Source: Paludibacterium purpuratum (GTDB lineage: Bacteria > Pseudomonadota > Gammaproteobacteria > Burkholderiales > Chromobacteriaceae). Taken from it: 64,000 bases of DNA. The first letter of the stretch is position 1, and each line of letters starts with the position of its first letter. The notes beneath the pieces are model-generated. The model was not told where the DNA came from. It did no database searches and saw only the letters and a list, made by a program, of their open reading frames with translations. Of the stretch, positions 18,393 to 26,799 are shown in pieces. The stretch is taken from positions 124,001 through 188,000 of the forward strand of contig NZ_SNZP01000002.1 of the NCBI RefSeq assembly GCF_004363805.1, written 5' to 3'. A program made the position numbers and the translations under genes.

Positions 18393-18480
18393 TTGGTGGC
18401 GGGCAGTCCTCTGCGATTGGTGCGTTGCTGCGCGAACGCACCCTACCCAAACTGCCGTAGGGTGGATTCGCCCGCCAAAC
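18393..18480. repeat. Extragenic palindrome cluster (REP-like), copy 3
   Basis: The core has arms GGTGCGTT (18419-18426) and AACGCACC (18435-18442) around GCTGCGCG, nearly identical to copy 2. It is bracketed by TTGGTGGCGGGC (18393-18404) and GCCCGCCAA (18470-18478), which can pair. It lies between the convergent methyltransferase-like and trpE(G) genes. Confidence 0.7.
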
Positions 18481-18483
18481 ACA

Positions 18484-20613
18484 CTATAAGTTGCGCAGCA
18501 ACGCCGCCATCAAGGCCGGCCCCGCGCCCAGCGTCATGATCGACTCGGGATGGAACTGCACCGCCGCCAACGGCAGCGTACTGTGCTCGATGGCCATCAC
18601 GATCCCGTCGTCGGTCTCGGCGCACACCCGCAGGCAATCAGGAAGCGTAGCACGCTCGGCATAGAGCGAGTGGTAACGCCCTACTTCGAAGCGCTCCGGC
18701 AAATCTGCCAGCAGCCGACCACCCAAATTGCGCACCATCGATGCTTTGCCATGCACCGGCAGCGGCAATTGCCCCAAACGGCCGCCGAAGTATTCGACCA
18801 TGCCTTGCAACCCCAAGCAGACGCCGAACGTCGGAATCGACAGACCAATCAATATCTCGAGCGAATGGCGCATAGAGAAGTCATCCGGCCGCCCGGGGCC
18901 TGGCGAAAGGAGCGCCAGATCGGGGCGCAGGCCGGCAGCCAGCCGCTCGCGTGCAAGTTCGGCGCGCAAGGTGACGACCTCGGCGCCTTCGGCGCGCAGA
19001 TAGCCTGCCAGAGTGTGCACAAAGGAGTCTTCATGATCGATCAACAGCACATGCCGGCCGCGCGCAGGCAAGGCGGTGCCCGCCGCCATCGCTGCTGGCG
19101 CCTGCGCACTGATAGCCGCGCGCTGTGCCGAGGCCTTGAGGCGACACTCGGCGTCCTCCGAGGCGGCGTCGCTATCGAACAATAGCGTGGCGCCGGCGCG
19201 TACCTCGGCAATACCGTCCTTCATGCGCACGGTGCGCAGGGTCAGGCCGGTATTCATATTGCCGTCGAAGCTCAAGCGTCCGATGGCGCCACCGTACCAG
19301 CGGCGGGGCGAATGTTCGTGTTGCTCGATGAATGAGATAGCAGAACGCTTGGGCGCGCCGGTGACGGTAACCGCCCAGGCGTGACTGAGAAAACCGTCGA
19401 GCGCGTCGAACTCGGCACGCAGCACGCCTTCGACATGATCGACGGTATGAATCAAGCGCGAGTACATCTCGATTTGACGCCGGCCGATCACCCGTACCGA
19501 GCCGGGCTCGCATACGCGCGATTTGTCGTTGCGGTCGACGTCGGTGCACATGGTCAGTTCGGATTCGTCCTTGGCGGAGTTAAGCAGGGTCAGGATCTGC
19601 CGCGCATCCGCCAATGCATCCCCCCCTCGGGCAATGGTTCCGCTGATCGGGCAGGTCTCGATACGTCGGCCTTCGACGCGCACGAACATCTCGGGCGACG
19701 CCGCCACCAAGAACTCCCCTTCTCCCAGATTGATCAGCGCGCCATAAGGCGCCGGGTTGCTGTGCTGCAATCGGCGGAAGACATCGCTGGGCGTATCGGC
19801 GCAAGGTTCGGCGAACAACTGCCCCAGCACCACCTCGAACAGGTCGCCGCGTGCGAAAGCCTGCCGAGCGCGCTCGACCTGCGCCACGTATTCGCCGGGC
19901 GCATGATCGCAATCGGCCGGCGGCTGCGATAGCTCTGTACGGTATGGGGCCGGCGAGCCGTCGCGCGGCAAACCGTGCGTTGCCGCGCCATCCAGGCGGA
20001 AGTCGTAGCGAAGCCTGCGCGCACGCTGTTGCATATGGTCGACCAACAGTAGCTCGTCCGGCAGATATAGCACCAGATCGCGCTGATCCGAGGCACGCTC
20101 GAGCCGTAGCGCCATCGGTTCGAACTGGAACACCAAGTCGTAACCGAAGGCCCCGTACAGACCGAGGTCGCGGTCCTCGTCGCTGGCAAACAAGGCACTC
20201 AGTGCTCGCACTAGGGAAAAGGCAGACGGTTGTCGGCTGCGTTCCTCCTCGCTGAAGTCGGCATCGCGCTCTACGATGCGCCCGCTGAAGGCGGTGTCGT
20301 TCAACGAAGTCTCGACCAATTCGTCGGCCTCGGCCAACCGCGCCGCCAGCACGGGCAGCAGCGCCTGGCCACGCCCATTGAGGGCCGCGAGACTGAAATC
20401 GCGCCCGCGCGTGGTCAGCGCGAGCGGCGGGTCGACGAAACCCATATCCCAGCGGGTATAACGGCCCGGAAATTCGAAGCGCGAGGAAAACCACACGCCG
20501 CGCCGTGCGTTCAGGCTATCGATCAGCGTTTGGCCAGCTTGCGGGTAAGCGCACTCGATGGTTTCGCGTTCAATCTCGATACCACCCCGGGTTAAATAAA
20601 TATCGCGCTGCAT
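18484..20613 (-). CDS. trpE(G): Anthranilate synthase, fused components I and II (TrpE(G))
   Basis: A 709-residue fusion that converts chorismate and glutamine to anthranilate, the first step to tryptophan. Residues about 1-510 form the TrpE-type chorismate-binding domain with CPISGTIARGGD, SELTMCTDVDRNDKSRVCEPGS-type metal residues and VTGAPKRSAI. Residues about 525-709 form a class I glutamine amidotransferase with Cys599 in GVCLGLQG and His688/Glu690 in FHPES. Such fusions are known in rhizobia and Azospirillum. The alternative PhzE-type enzyme is less likely because a trp-type leader peptide and attenuator precede the gene at 20663-20769. Confidence 0.92.
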   Translation of the reverse strand: MQRDIYLTRGGIEIERETIECAYPQAGQTLIDSLNARRGVWFSSRFEFPGRYTRWDMGFVDPPLALTTRGRDFSLAALNGRGQALLPVLAARLAEADELVETSLNDTAFSGRIVERDADFSEEERSRQPSAFSLVRALSALFASDEDRDLGLYGAFGYDLVFQFEPMALRLERASDQRDLVLYLPDELLLVDHMQQRARRLRYDFRLDGAATHGLPRDGSPAPYRTELSQPPADCDHAPGEYVAQVERARQAFARGDLFEVVLGQLFAEPCADTPSDVFRRLQHSNPAPYGALINLGEGEFLVAASPEMFVRVEGRRIETCPISGTIARGGDALADARQILTLLNSAKDESELTMCTDVDRNDKSRVCEPGSVRVIGRRQIEMYSRLIHTVDHVEGVLRAEFDALDGFLSHAWAVTVTGAPKRSAISFIEQHEHSPRRWYGGAIGRLSFDGNMNTGLTLRTVRMKDGIAEVRAGATLLFDSDAASEDAECRLKASAQRAAISAQAPAAMAAGTALPARGRHVLLIDHEDSFVHTLAGYLRAEGAEVVTLRAELARERLAAGLRPDLALLSPGPGRPDDFSMRHSLEILIGLSIPTFGVCLGLQGMVEYFGGRLGQLPLPVHGKASMVRNLGGRLLADLPERFEVGRYHSLYAERATLPDCLRVCAETDDGIVMAIEHSTLPLAAVQFHPESIMTLGAGPALMAALLRNL

Positions 20614-20662
20614 GGGTTTCTCCGAATGCTTGCGCTCGGCGTTTCTGGCGGAGGGAACAGAT

Positions 20663-20693
20663 AAGACAAAGCCGCTCGAAACTTCCGAGCGGC
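20663..20693 (-). terminator. trp attenuator: intrinsic terminator hairpin (segments 3:4)
   Basis: On the minus strand GCCGCTCG (20693-20686) and CGAGCGGC (20678-20671) form a perfect eight-base stem with a seven-base loop, followed by TTTGTCTT. Segment 3 can instead pair with segment 2 (complement of 20716-20723), an eight-base antiterminator, so the two structures exclude each other. Confidence 0.85.
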
Positions 20694-20724
20694 GAGGTTT
20701 GAAAAGACACGTTCGGCCGCTCGA

Positions 20725-20769
20725 TCAGTCGAGCCGCCACCAGCCGTATGTGTAAAAGGTCGTGTCCAT
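20725..20769 (-). CDS. trpL: trp operon leader peptide
   Basis: A 14-codon reading frame, MDTTFYTYGWWRLD, starts at the ATG complementary to 20767-20769 and ends at a TGA at 20725-20727. It contains two adjacent tryptophan codons (20737-20742), the hallmark of ribosome-mediated trp attenuation. The region around its stop (TCGAGC, 20729-20734) pairs with GCTCGA (20719-20724) as segments 1:2. When tryptophan is short the ribosome stalls on the Trp codons, freeing segment 2 to form the antiterminator. It lies about 110 bases before the trpE(G) start. Confidence 0.88.
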   Translation of the reverse strand: MDTTFYTYGWWRLD

Positions 20770-20777
20770 GCAGGTCA

Positions 20778-20805
20778 ATCTAACAGCCGCTCCGGCGGCA
20801 AGCAA
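20778..20805 (-). promoter_or_regulatory. Candidate promoter of the trp leader
   Basis: On the minus strand TTGCTT (20805-20800) and TTAGAT (20783-20778) are separated by 16 bases, just upstream of the leader peptide. The spacer contains a GC-rich dyad. Match is moderate. Confidence 0.4.
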
Positions 20806-20832
20806 GCGATTATTCCCTAACATCCCTTTCGG

Positions 20833-21585
20833 TCAGGGAACTGCAGCGTGAAAGCCGGCCCAGAGCAGGCCCAGCCACTCCCGCAAGGCCGTCCAGCACT
20901 GCTGCATGGAGAGACCCGACGGCAGCCATGCACGTAATTCCAGATCCCGGGCATCGCTAAAAGAACCGGTCGGCGCGGGCAACACTTCGAAGCCCTGTCG
21001 TTTGAACAGCAGTGTCGCGCGGCGCAGGTGCCAGGCGTTCGAAACCAGCGCAATGCGTTTCACGCCGGCGGCGCGCAGTAACGGCGCGCTGTAAATGGCA
21101 TTTTCTTCCGTGGTATTCGAAGCGCGTTCGACCCAGCGCACGCGCACGCCATAATCGCGCGCCAAGGTACGCGCCATGATGTCGCCTTCCGCTTCGCCGC
21201 CAAACGGCGCGCCGCCGGTCACCAAGAGCGGCCGGCCAGTCTCGCGCGCCAGCCAGGCGGCGTAACGAACACGGATCAGACTGTCAGGCTTCAGTTCCTC
21301 GTCGCCGAACTCGGGCGCCAGCTCTTTGCCACCGCCCAATACGACGACCGCCTGCACCGACTGCAAGGCATCCACGGCGGGAACCACCGGTTCCAGCGGC
21401 CGGGTCAGCCACCAGGCCATCTGCGGCGTGGACAGCAGATAACACAGCAACAGCGCCAGCAGCACCGGCCCGCGCCGGTTCAACCACAGCCCGAGCAAGG
21501 CCAGCCAGATAAAACACATCGGCGGCAGTAAAAAAGCCCCGACGGCCTGATGCACCAGGACGACGGGGCTGAACGCTGCGCTCAT
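20833..21585 (-). CDS. YdcF family (DUF218/ElyC-like) membrane-anchored protein
   Basis: A 250-residue protein with two N-terminal membrane helices (about residues 10-55) and a DUF218 domain. The domain shows VVLGGGKE, VTGGAPFGGEAEGDIMA, ASNTTEENAIYS and ALVSNAWHLRRATLLFKRQGF, all typical of the YdcF/ElyC/SanA group. ElyC is linked to envelope and peptidoglycan precursor homeostasis in E. coli, but the biochemical activity is not settled. The ATG lies two bases after the livF stop, so it is probably the last gene of the liv operon although its function seems unrelated. Confidence 0.85.
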   Translation of the reverse strand: MSAAFSPVVLVHQAVGAFLLPPMCFIWLALLGLWLNRRGPVLLALLLCYLLSTPQMAWWLTRPLEPVVPAVDALQSVQAVVVLGGGKELAPEFGDEELKPDSLIRVRYAAWLARETGRPLLVTGGAPFGGEAEGDIMARTLARDYGVRVRWVERASNTTEENAIYSAPLLRAAGVKRIALVSNAWHLRRATLLFKRQGFEVLPAPTGSFSDARDLELRAWLPSGLSMQQCWTALREWLGLLWAGFHAAVP

Positions 21586-21587
21586 TG

Positions 21588-22298
21588 CTACTCGCCGAGG
21601 TAGGCGTTGCGCACACGCTCATCGTCGAGCAGCGCACGCGCATCCCCACCCAATGTGATCTTGCCGCTCTCCATGACATAACCGCGCTGACTGACTTCCA
21701 ATGCCAGACGCGCGTTCTGTTCCACCAGCAGCATGGTAACGCCCTCGGCGGCCACCATCTGGATGATTTCGAAGATCTTTTGCACGATGATCGGCGCCAG
21801 CCCCATCGACGGCTCGTCCAACAGTAATAGCTTAGGTTTGGACAACATGGCGCGTCCCATCGCCACCATCTGTTGTTCGCCGCCGGACAGGGTGCCGGCC
21901 AGCTGCCGGCAACGCTCTTTCAAGCGCGGGAACAGGTCGTAGATCCTGACCAGTTCATCCTGGATCTGCGCCGTGTCGTTGCGGGCATAGGCACCCATCA
22001 ACAGGTTTTCTTCCACCGTGAGCTTGGGGAAGATGCCTCGGCCTTCCGGCACCATGGCCAAGCCATGGCGCACGAAGTCGTGCGAATGGATGCTAGCGGC
22101 ATCCTTGCCATCGAATTGGATACTGCCGCTGGCTTTCTTCACCATGCCGACCAAGGTCTTGAGCGTGGTGGTCTTACCGGCGCCGTTGGCGCCGATGAGC
22201 GTCACCAGTTCGCCCTGGTCGATATGGAAGTCGATGCCCTTGACGGCCTGGATGCCGCCATAGGCCACTTGCAGATTTTTAACGTCCAAGAGACTCAT
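21588..22298 (-). CDS. livF: Branched-chain amino acid ABC transporter ATP-binding protein LivF
   Basis: A 236-residue ABC ATPase. The Walker A motif is GANGAGKTT, the signature LSGGEQQMVAMGRAML, Walker B LLLLDEPSMGLAP, and the switch His is in MLLVEQNA (His replaced by Gln-Asn, as usual in LivF proteins). It pairs with LivG to drive uptake through LivH/LivM. The start overlaps the livG stop by four bases. Confidence 0.93.
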   Translation of the reverse strand: MSLLDVKNLQVAYGGIQAVKGIDFHIDQGELVTLIGANGAGKTTTLKTLVGMVKKASGSIQFDGKDAASIHSHDFVRHGLAMVPEGRGIFPKLTVEENLLMGAYARNDTAQIQDELVRIYDLFPRLKERCRQLAGTLSGGEQQMVAMGRAMLSKPKLLLLDEPSMGLAPIIVQKIFEIIQMVAAEGVTMLLVEQNARLALEVSQRGYVMESGKITLGGDARALLDDERVRNAYLGE

Positions 22299-23065
22299 TC
22301 GTGTGCCACTCCCAGATAGGCTTCGATCACCTTCGGGTCTTTACGCACCGTTTCGGGCACGCCCTCTGCGATTCGTTTGCCGTAATCGAGTACAGCGATG
22401 CGGTCGCACAATCCCATCACCAGCTTTACGTCATGTTCGATCAGCAGAATGGTGACGCCGCCGTCGCGGATCTTGCTCATCAGATGCTTGAGGTCGTCGG
22501 TCTCGCGCGGGTTCATGCCGGCGGCAGGCTCGTCGAGCGCCAACAGCTTCGGCTCGGTGGCCAGGGCACGGGCGATCTCCAACCGGCGCTGATGGCCATA
22601 GGACAGGTTGCGTGCCAGATCGTCCGCCACATCGGTAATGCCGACGTACTCCAACAGTTCCCAGGCCTTCTCGCGAATGGCCGCCTCCTCGGCACGGGTA
22701 CGCGGATCGCGCAGCACGGCGCCAAGCGCCCCGGCACGGCTCTTGATGTGACGGCCGACCATCACATTCTCCAACGCGGTCATTTCCGAGAACAGACGAA
22801 TGTTCTGGAAGGTACGCGCGATCCCGGCCGCCACCACTTTGTGCGGCTTGGCGCGAAACAGATCGTGCCCGTCGAAGGTGAAGGAGCCCTCGTCCGGCAT
22901 GTAAAGCCCGGTCAGCACGTTGAACAAGGTGGTCTTGCCGGCGCCGTTGGGGCCGATCAGACCGTAGATGGCCCCCTTGGGGATCTCCAGATTGACGCCG
23001 GAGAGTGCTTGCAGGCCGCCGAATCGCTTGTTGATGCCTTCAATTTTCAGCAAAACTTCCGCCAT
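22295..23065 (-). CDS. livG: Branched-chain amino acid ABC transporter ATP-binding protein LivG
   Basis: A 256-residue ABC ATPase of the LivG type. Walker A is GPNGAGKTT, the signature LSYGHQRRLEIARALA, Walker B LLALDEPAAGMNP, and the switch segment ILLIEHDVKLVMGLCDR. The longer helical insert (KSRAGALGAVLRDPRTRAEEAA) distinguishes LivG from LivF. It starts three bases after livM and overlaps livF, so translation is coupled. Confidence 0.93.
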   Translation of the reverse strand: MAEVLLKIEGINKRFGGLQALSGVNLEIPKGAIYGLIGPNGAGKTTLFNVLTGLYMPDEGSFTFDGHDLFRAKPHKVVAAGIARTFQNIRLFSEMTALENVMVGRHIKSRAGALGAVLRDPRTRAEEAAIREKAWELLEYVGITDVADDLARNLSYGHQRRLEIARALATEPKLLALDEPAAGMNPRETDDLKHLMSKIRDGGVTILLIEHDVKLVMGLCDRIAVLDYGKRIAEGVPETVRKDPKVIEAYLGVAHE

Positions 23066-23068
23066 GAT

Positions 23069-24154
23069 TTACCCCTTCTGCGCCCGGGCCTTGGCCTTGG
23101 CATCGGAAAACTCGAGTGCGCGCCGCTTGGACGGCCACATCCCGGCCGGACGAACCAGCATCATCACCACCAGCGCCAGGCCGAACAGCAGCTGGCGCGC
23201 ATTTTCCGGGTCGACGATCATGCGTCCGAAGGTACTCATCTGCATCGGGCCGATGGTATCGCGCAGGATTTCCGGCGCAATCGTCAGCACGACGGCCCCC
23301 AGTACGACACCGGGGATGTGGCCCATGCCGCCGAGCACCACCATGGCCAGAATCATGATCGATTCCATCAGGCCGAACGATTCCGGCGAGATAAAGCCCT
23401 GGAAGGAGGCGAACAAACCGCCGGCGATGCCGCCGGACAAGGCGCCGAGCGCGAAGGCCAACAGCTTGATGTTGCGGATGTTGATGCCCATGGCGGCGGC
23501 GGCGATATCGTCTTCGCGCAGCGCCACCCAGGCGCGGCCGATGCGAGAGCGCTGCAACCGTGTGGCCAGGATCACCACCAGCACCGACAATGCCAAGAAC
23601 AGGTAGTAGTGCAGATAAACCACCGGCAGGCTCAGACTGCCGATTTCCATCGTCTTGCCCAACGTCAGACCGCCCAGATGGATCGGGTCGATCAGGTTGA
23701 CGCCTTGCGGACCGTTGGTGATGTTGACCGGCTGATTCAGGTTGTTCATGAAGATACGGATGATCTCGCCGAACCCCAGAGTGACGATCGCCAGATAGTC
23801 GCCCTTGAGCCGCAGCACCGGCGTACCGAGCAGCAAGCCGAAACAGGCGGCGCACACCGCACCGAGCGGAATGGTGATGTAAAACGGCAGGTGGAGGCCG
23901 AACTGCGGCGAGCTGAGCAAACCGTAGGTATAGGCGCCGACGGCATAGAAGGCGATATAGCCCATGTCGAGCAGACCGGCGAAGCCGACAACGATGTTCA
24001 GCCCCAGAGCCAGCATGATGTACAGCAGCGCGAAGTCGATGATGCGCACCCAGGAATTCCCCAGGAACCCGCCCACCAGGAAGGGCTGCGCGGCAAGCAG
24101 AAACGCGCTTACCAAGTAGATGCCCAGTTTGCCGCGAAGAGTCGAATTGGTCAT
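23069..24154 (-). CDS. livM: Branched-chain amino acid ABC transporter permease LivM
   Basis: About 361 residues with eight to nine membrane helices. GLNIVVGFAGLLDMGYIAFYAVGAYTYGLL is the conserved permease entry segment, and the cytoplasmic coupling loop contains the EAA-like WVALREDDIAAAAMGIN. The chosen ATG at 24154 has AGGAG seven bases upstream; a start 21 bases earlier would overlap livH. It forms the transmembrane pore with LivH. No periplasmic binding protein gene is found next to the set. Confidence 0.92.
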   Translation of the reverse strand: MTNSTLRGKLGIYLVSAFLLAAQPFLVGGFLGNSWVRIIDFALLYIMLALGLNIVVGFAGLLDMGYIAFYAVGAYTYGLLSSPQFGLHLPFYITIPLGAVCAACFGLLLGTPVLRLKGDYLAIVTLGFGEIIRIFMNNLNQPVNITNGPQGVNLIDPIHLGGLTLGKTMEIGSLSLPVVYLHYYLFLALSVLVVILATRLQRSRIGRAWVALREDDIAAAAMGINIRNIKLLAFALGALSGGIAGGLFASFQGFISPESFGLMESIMILAMVVLGGMGHIPGVVLGAVVLTIAPEILRDTIGPMQMSTFGRMIVDPENARQLLFGLALVVMMLVRPAGMWPSKRRALEFSDAKAKARAQKG

Positions 24155-24167
24155 GGTGTTCTCCTGA

Positions 24168-25097
24168 TCAGGCACGGTCGGCCAGCTTTTCGCCCAGCAA
24201 ACCGCTTGGCCGGAAGATCAGCACCAGGATCAGCACCACGAAGGCGAAGACATCCTGATAGTTGCTGCCGAGGAAACCGCCGGTCAGATCGCCGATATAG
24301 CCGGCGCCCAGGCTTTCGATGATACCGAGCAGAATGCCGCCGCAAACGGCGCCGCCCAGGTTGCCGATACCACCCAGTACCGCGGCGGTAAACGCCTTCA
24401 TCCCGATCATATAGCCCATGTAGTAGTGCGCTTGATCGTAGTTGGTGGCCACCATGACCCCGGCGACCGCGCCGAGGCCAGAGCCGATGACGAAGGTGGC
24501 GGAGATGATGCTATTGACGTTGACCCCCATCAGCCCGGCGACGGCCGGATTCTGACTGGTGGCACGCATGGCGCGGCCAAGCTTGGTCTTTTCCACCATC
24601 GTCAACAAACCGACCATGATCAGCAGGCACAAAGCGATAATGACAATCTGCAGCTTAGTGATGCTGGCGCCCAGGAAGGTAATGACGTCATGGTTGAGGA
24701 TCGGCGGGAACGGGATGTAATTACGCCCCCAGATCAGGATCGCCACCTGCTGCAAGCTAATGGACAAGCCGATGGCGGTGATGAGCGGCGCCAGTCTCGG
24801 CGCGCCCCGCAGCGGCCGGTAGGCAATCCGCTCGATGGTGAAACCGATCAGCATGCACGCGGGAATGGCGATCAAGAGACCGATGATCACCAAGAGCGGC
24901 CCCGGCAAGGATACGCCGGCACCGACCAATGCGCTGATAACGGTAATGGTGACCATGGCGCCGAACATCACCACTTCGCCGTGGGCGAAGTTGATCAGGC
25001 CCATGATCCCGTACACCATGGTGTAACCGAGGGCAATGAGGGCGTAAATACTGCCCACCACCAGCCCGTTGAGGATCTGTTGCAGAAAAATGTCCAC
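24168..25097 (-). CDS. livH: Branched-chain amino acid ABC transporter permease LivH
   Basis: A 309-residue integral membrane permease with about eight helices, standard LivH length. The N-terminal GLVVGSIYALIALGYTMVYG, followed by GLINFAHGE, is the family hallmark, and the coupling loop reads GRAMRATSQNPAVAGLMGVN. It is the first gene of livHMGF-ydcF, preceded by a strong-looking promoter about 180 bases upstream. LivHMGF imports leucine, isoleucine, valine or related amino acids depending on the binding protein. Confidence 0.94.
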   Translation of the reverse strand: MDIFLQQILNGLVVGSIYALIALGYTMVYGIMGLINFAHGEVVMFGAMVTITVISALVGAGVSLPGPLLVIIGLLIAIPACMLIGFTIERIAYRPLRGAPRLAPLITAIGLSISLQQVAILIWGRNYIPFPPILNHDVITFLGASITKLQIVIIALCLLIMVGLLTMVEKTKLGRAMRATSQNPAVAGLMGVNVNSIISATFVIGSGLGAVAGVMVATNYDQAHYYMGYMIGMKAFTAAVLGGIGNLGGAVCGGILLGIIESLGAGYIGDLTGGFLGSNYQDVFAFVVLILVLIFRPSGLLGEKLADRA

Positions 25098-25282
25098 GAG
25101 GGAGATCTCCTTATTCTATTTATCCCGGCGGCAGACGCGGTTGTGCCCCGTCTTCCGGCATAGACGCATGCCGAGCTACGCGGAGGGCTTTTTTTCCCGT
25201 TGGCCTTTCCCGCGAGGCGGCGGCATTGCTACGCCGGTACCGCATGCTGTCGATTATTGTGTTCTGTCCGACAGTCGTTCGG

Positions 25283-25312
25283 ATTATGCTTGCGGGCTCG
25301 ATAAACTGTCAA
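25283..25312 (-). promoter_or_regulatory. Promoter of the livHMGF operon
   Basis: On the minus strand TTGACA (25312-25307) and CATAAT (25288-25283) are separated by 18 bases. Immediately downstream is an inverted repeat TCCGA-N7-TCGGA (25267-25283) overlapping the -10 and likely start point, a possible operator. Confidence 0.6.
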
Positions 25313-25579
25313 TCTTAACAATTGGTTAAATGGCACATTTTTCGAAACTATTTTATTTATTCTCAAGCCATTGAATTTATTGCATTTTCATCAACAAAAA
25401 ACAACAAACACCCTGTAGATTTGTATATCAGAAAGGGTTGATATGAAGCCTTTTCCCTCGTATGAAAATGTCTGCATTTTGTTGACAAATGAACAATTAC
25501 CCGTCTAGTCGACACCGTTTCTTCCCACTCGTTTTCGAAAATGAAAATCAACGCCAGCGCTGCGCAGGGCACGATTCAC

Positions 25580-25604
25580 TTGTATACAAAATACAAGTAT
25601 ACAA
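25580..25604. promoter_or_regulatory. Palindrome TTGTATACAA with adjacent copy
   Basis: TTGTATACAA (25580-25589) is a perfect palindrome; AAGTATACAA follows at 25595-25604. Such paired sites resemble GntR-type operators, but no promoter or regulator can be attached. It lies directly downstream of the aru terminator. Confidence 0.35.
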
Positions 25605-25633
25605 AACAAAAGACCGCGCCAAGCGGCGCGGTC
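25601..25633 (-). terminator. Intrinsic terminator of the aruCFG operon
   Basis: On the minus strand GACCGCGCC (25633-25625), loop GCTT, GGCGCGGTC (25620-25612) form a perfect nine-base stem followed by TTTTGTTTTG. It lies about 80 bases after the aruG stop. Confidence 0.88.
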
Positions 25634-25714
25634 TACATTTGGAATATTTATGCACGAGGCATTTTCAATCAAAACAGCAATCGGTTATGCCCACCTCATA
25701 TCGACACGCGGCAA

Positions 25715-26743
25715 TCATGCTCTGTGCGCTGGCGACAAAGCAACGCAACGCACTTTGGCGCCCTCGCCCACCATCAGGGCGTCGGCTTGCTCGGCCGATA
25801 ACGTCACCCGGTCGTCGGTCGCGCCATAAACCAGGATGGCACGAAAATCGGTGAAGTTGGTGTTGCATACCAGCCAACGCTCCCCTTCCTCACAGGCGCT
25901 CTTGGCCAGTTGCACGGGGCGCAGCCGGCTGTCTCGCACTGCGCGAATTTCGCGCGTATAGGCCTGCACGGTCGGCCCGCCATCGAAGATATCGACGTAA
26001 CCTTCGCAGCGGAAACCTTCCGCATTCAACATTTTCAATGCCGGCCGGGTGTCCGGGTGCGGCTCGCGAATGACCGCCTGAGCATCCTCGGGCAACAGCT
26101 CGAGGTAAATCGGATGCTTGGGCATCAGCTCGGCAACGAAGGTCTTCTCGCCCAGCCCCGTCAGATAGTCGGCACGCGAAAAATCCATCGAGAAGAAATG
26201 CCGTCCCAACCCCTCCCAGAACGGCGAGGAGCCCTGCTCGTCCGACACGCCACGCAACTCGGCCACCACAATATCGCTGAACAGGTCGGGGAACTGCGCC
26301 AGAAACAGCAAGCGGCTCTTGGACAAGAGCGAGCCGTTACGGTTGGCACGGTAGTCCGGGTGCATGAACAGACTGCACAACTCGGAAAAGCCGGTATGGT
26401 CGTTGGACAAGAACAGTGCGTCGTGCCGCTTGTAGACCCCCAACTCCTCCGATGCATGCACCACCGTGCCGATACGGTAGTTGTACCACGGCGTCTTCAG
26501 GCCCACGGCGGCCTCCAGCGCGCAAGTTCCGGCAATGCGGCCGCGCGCCGTATCTTCCAGCACGAAAACGTAGCCCTGCTCGACCTGGGGCAGCTCGCCG
26601 GCAAACGACTTGACCGAACGGTCGATACGCTCGGCCAGCCACGTCTCCTCGGCCGGTAGCGAGGTCATACCCACGCCAGCCACTCGCGCCAATTCCATAA
26701 AGCGCGCCAGATCGCTACGCGCGATAGGTCGGATGATCATCAT
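25715..26743 (-). CDS. aruG: Arginine N-succinyltransferase, main/beta subunit (AruG type)
   Basis: A 342-residue protein of the AstA family, which transfers succinyl from succinyl-CoA to the alpha-amino group of arginine (or ornithine) at the start of the AST pathway. The N-terminus IRPIARSDLARFMELARVAGVGMTSLP, the WYNYRIGTVVHAS block, the ELCSLFMHPDYR stretch and GYVDIFDGGP match AruG/AstA as I know them. It is the third gene of aruC-aruF-aruG, 56 bases after aruF, and a terminator follows it. The later AST genes (astD, astB, astE) are not here. Confidence 0.9.
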   Translation of the reverse strand: MMIIRPIARSDLARFMELARVAGVGMTSLPAEETWLAERIDRSVKSFAGELPQVEQGYVFVLEDTARGRIAGTCALEAAVGLKTPWYNYRIGTVVHASEELGVYKRHDALFLSNDHTGFSELCSLFMHPDYRANRNGSLLSKSRLLFLAQFPDLFSDIVVAELRGVSDEQGSSPFWEGLGRHFFSMDFSRADYLTGLGEKTFVAELMPKHPIYLELLPEDAQAVIREPHPDTRPALKMLNAEGFRCEGYVDIFDGGPTVQAYTREIRAVRDSRLRPVQLAKSACEEGERWLVCNTNFTDFRAILVYGATDDRVTLSAEQADALMVGEGAKVRCVALSPAHRA

Positions 26744-26799
26744 GATGGTCTTTCTCGATTTCGCATGGCGGACACGGTACTCGCCGCGCCCAACCGGAT

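Larger units (their letters stand above)
25098..25714. other. AT-rich intergenic region between liv and aru operons
   Basis: These 617 bases hold no convincing gene. From left to right I see the liv leader, the liv promoter (25283-25312) with a TCCGA-N7-TCGGA dyad near its start point, a strongly AT-rich stretch (about 25310-25560) with ATATCA-N8-TGATAT (25425-25444), the TTGTATACAA palindrome and its imperfect copy (25580-25604), and the aru terminator (25601-25633). The composition differs visibly from the flanking genes. Confidence 0.6.

Noticed and set aside
25363-25572. 69-codon minus-strand frame in the AT-rich gap
   Set aside because: Composition is unlike a coding region and no start signal is present.
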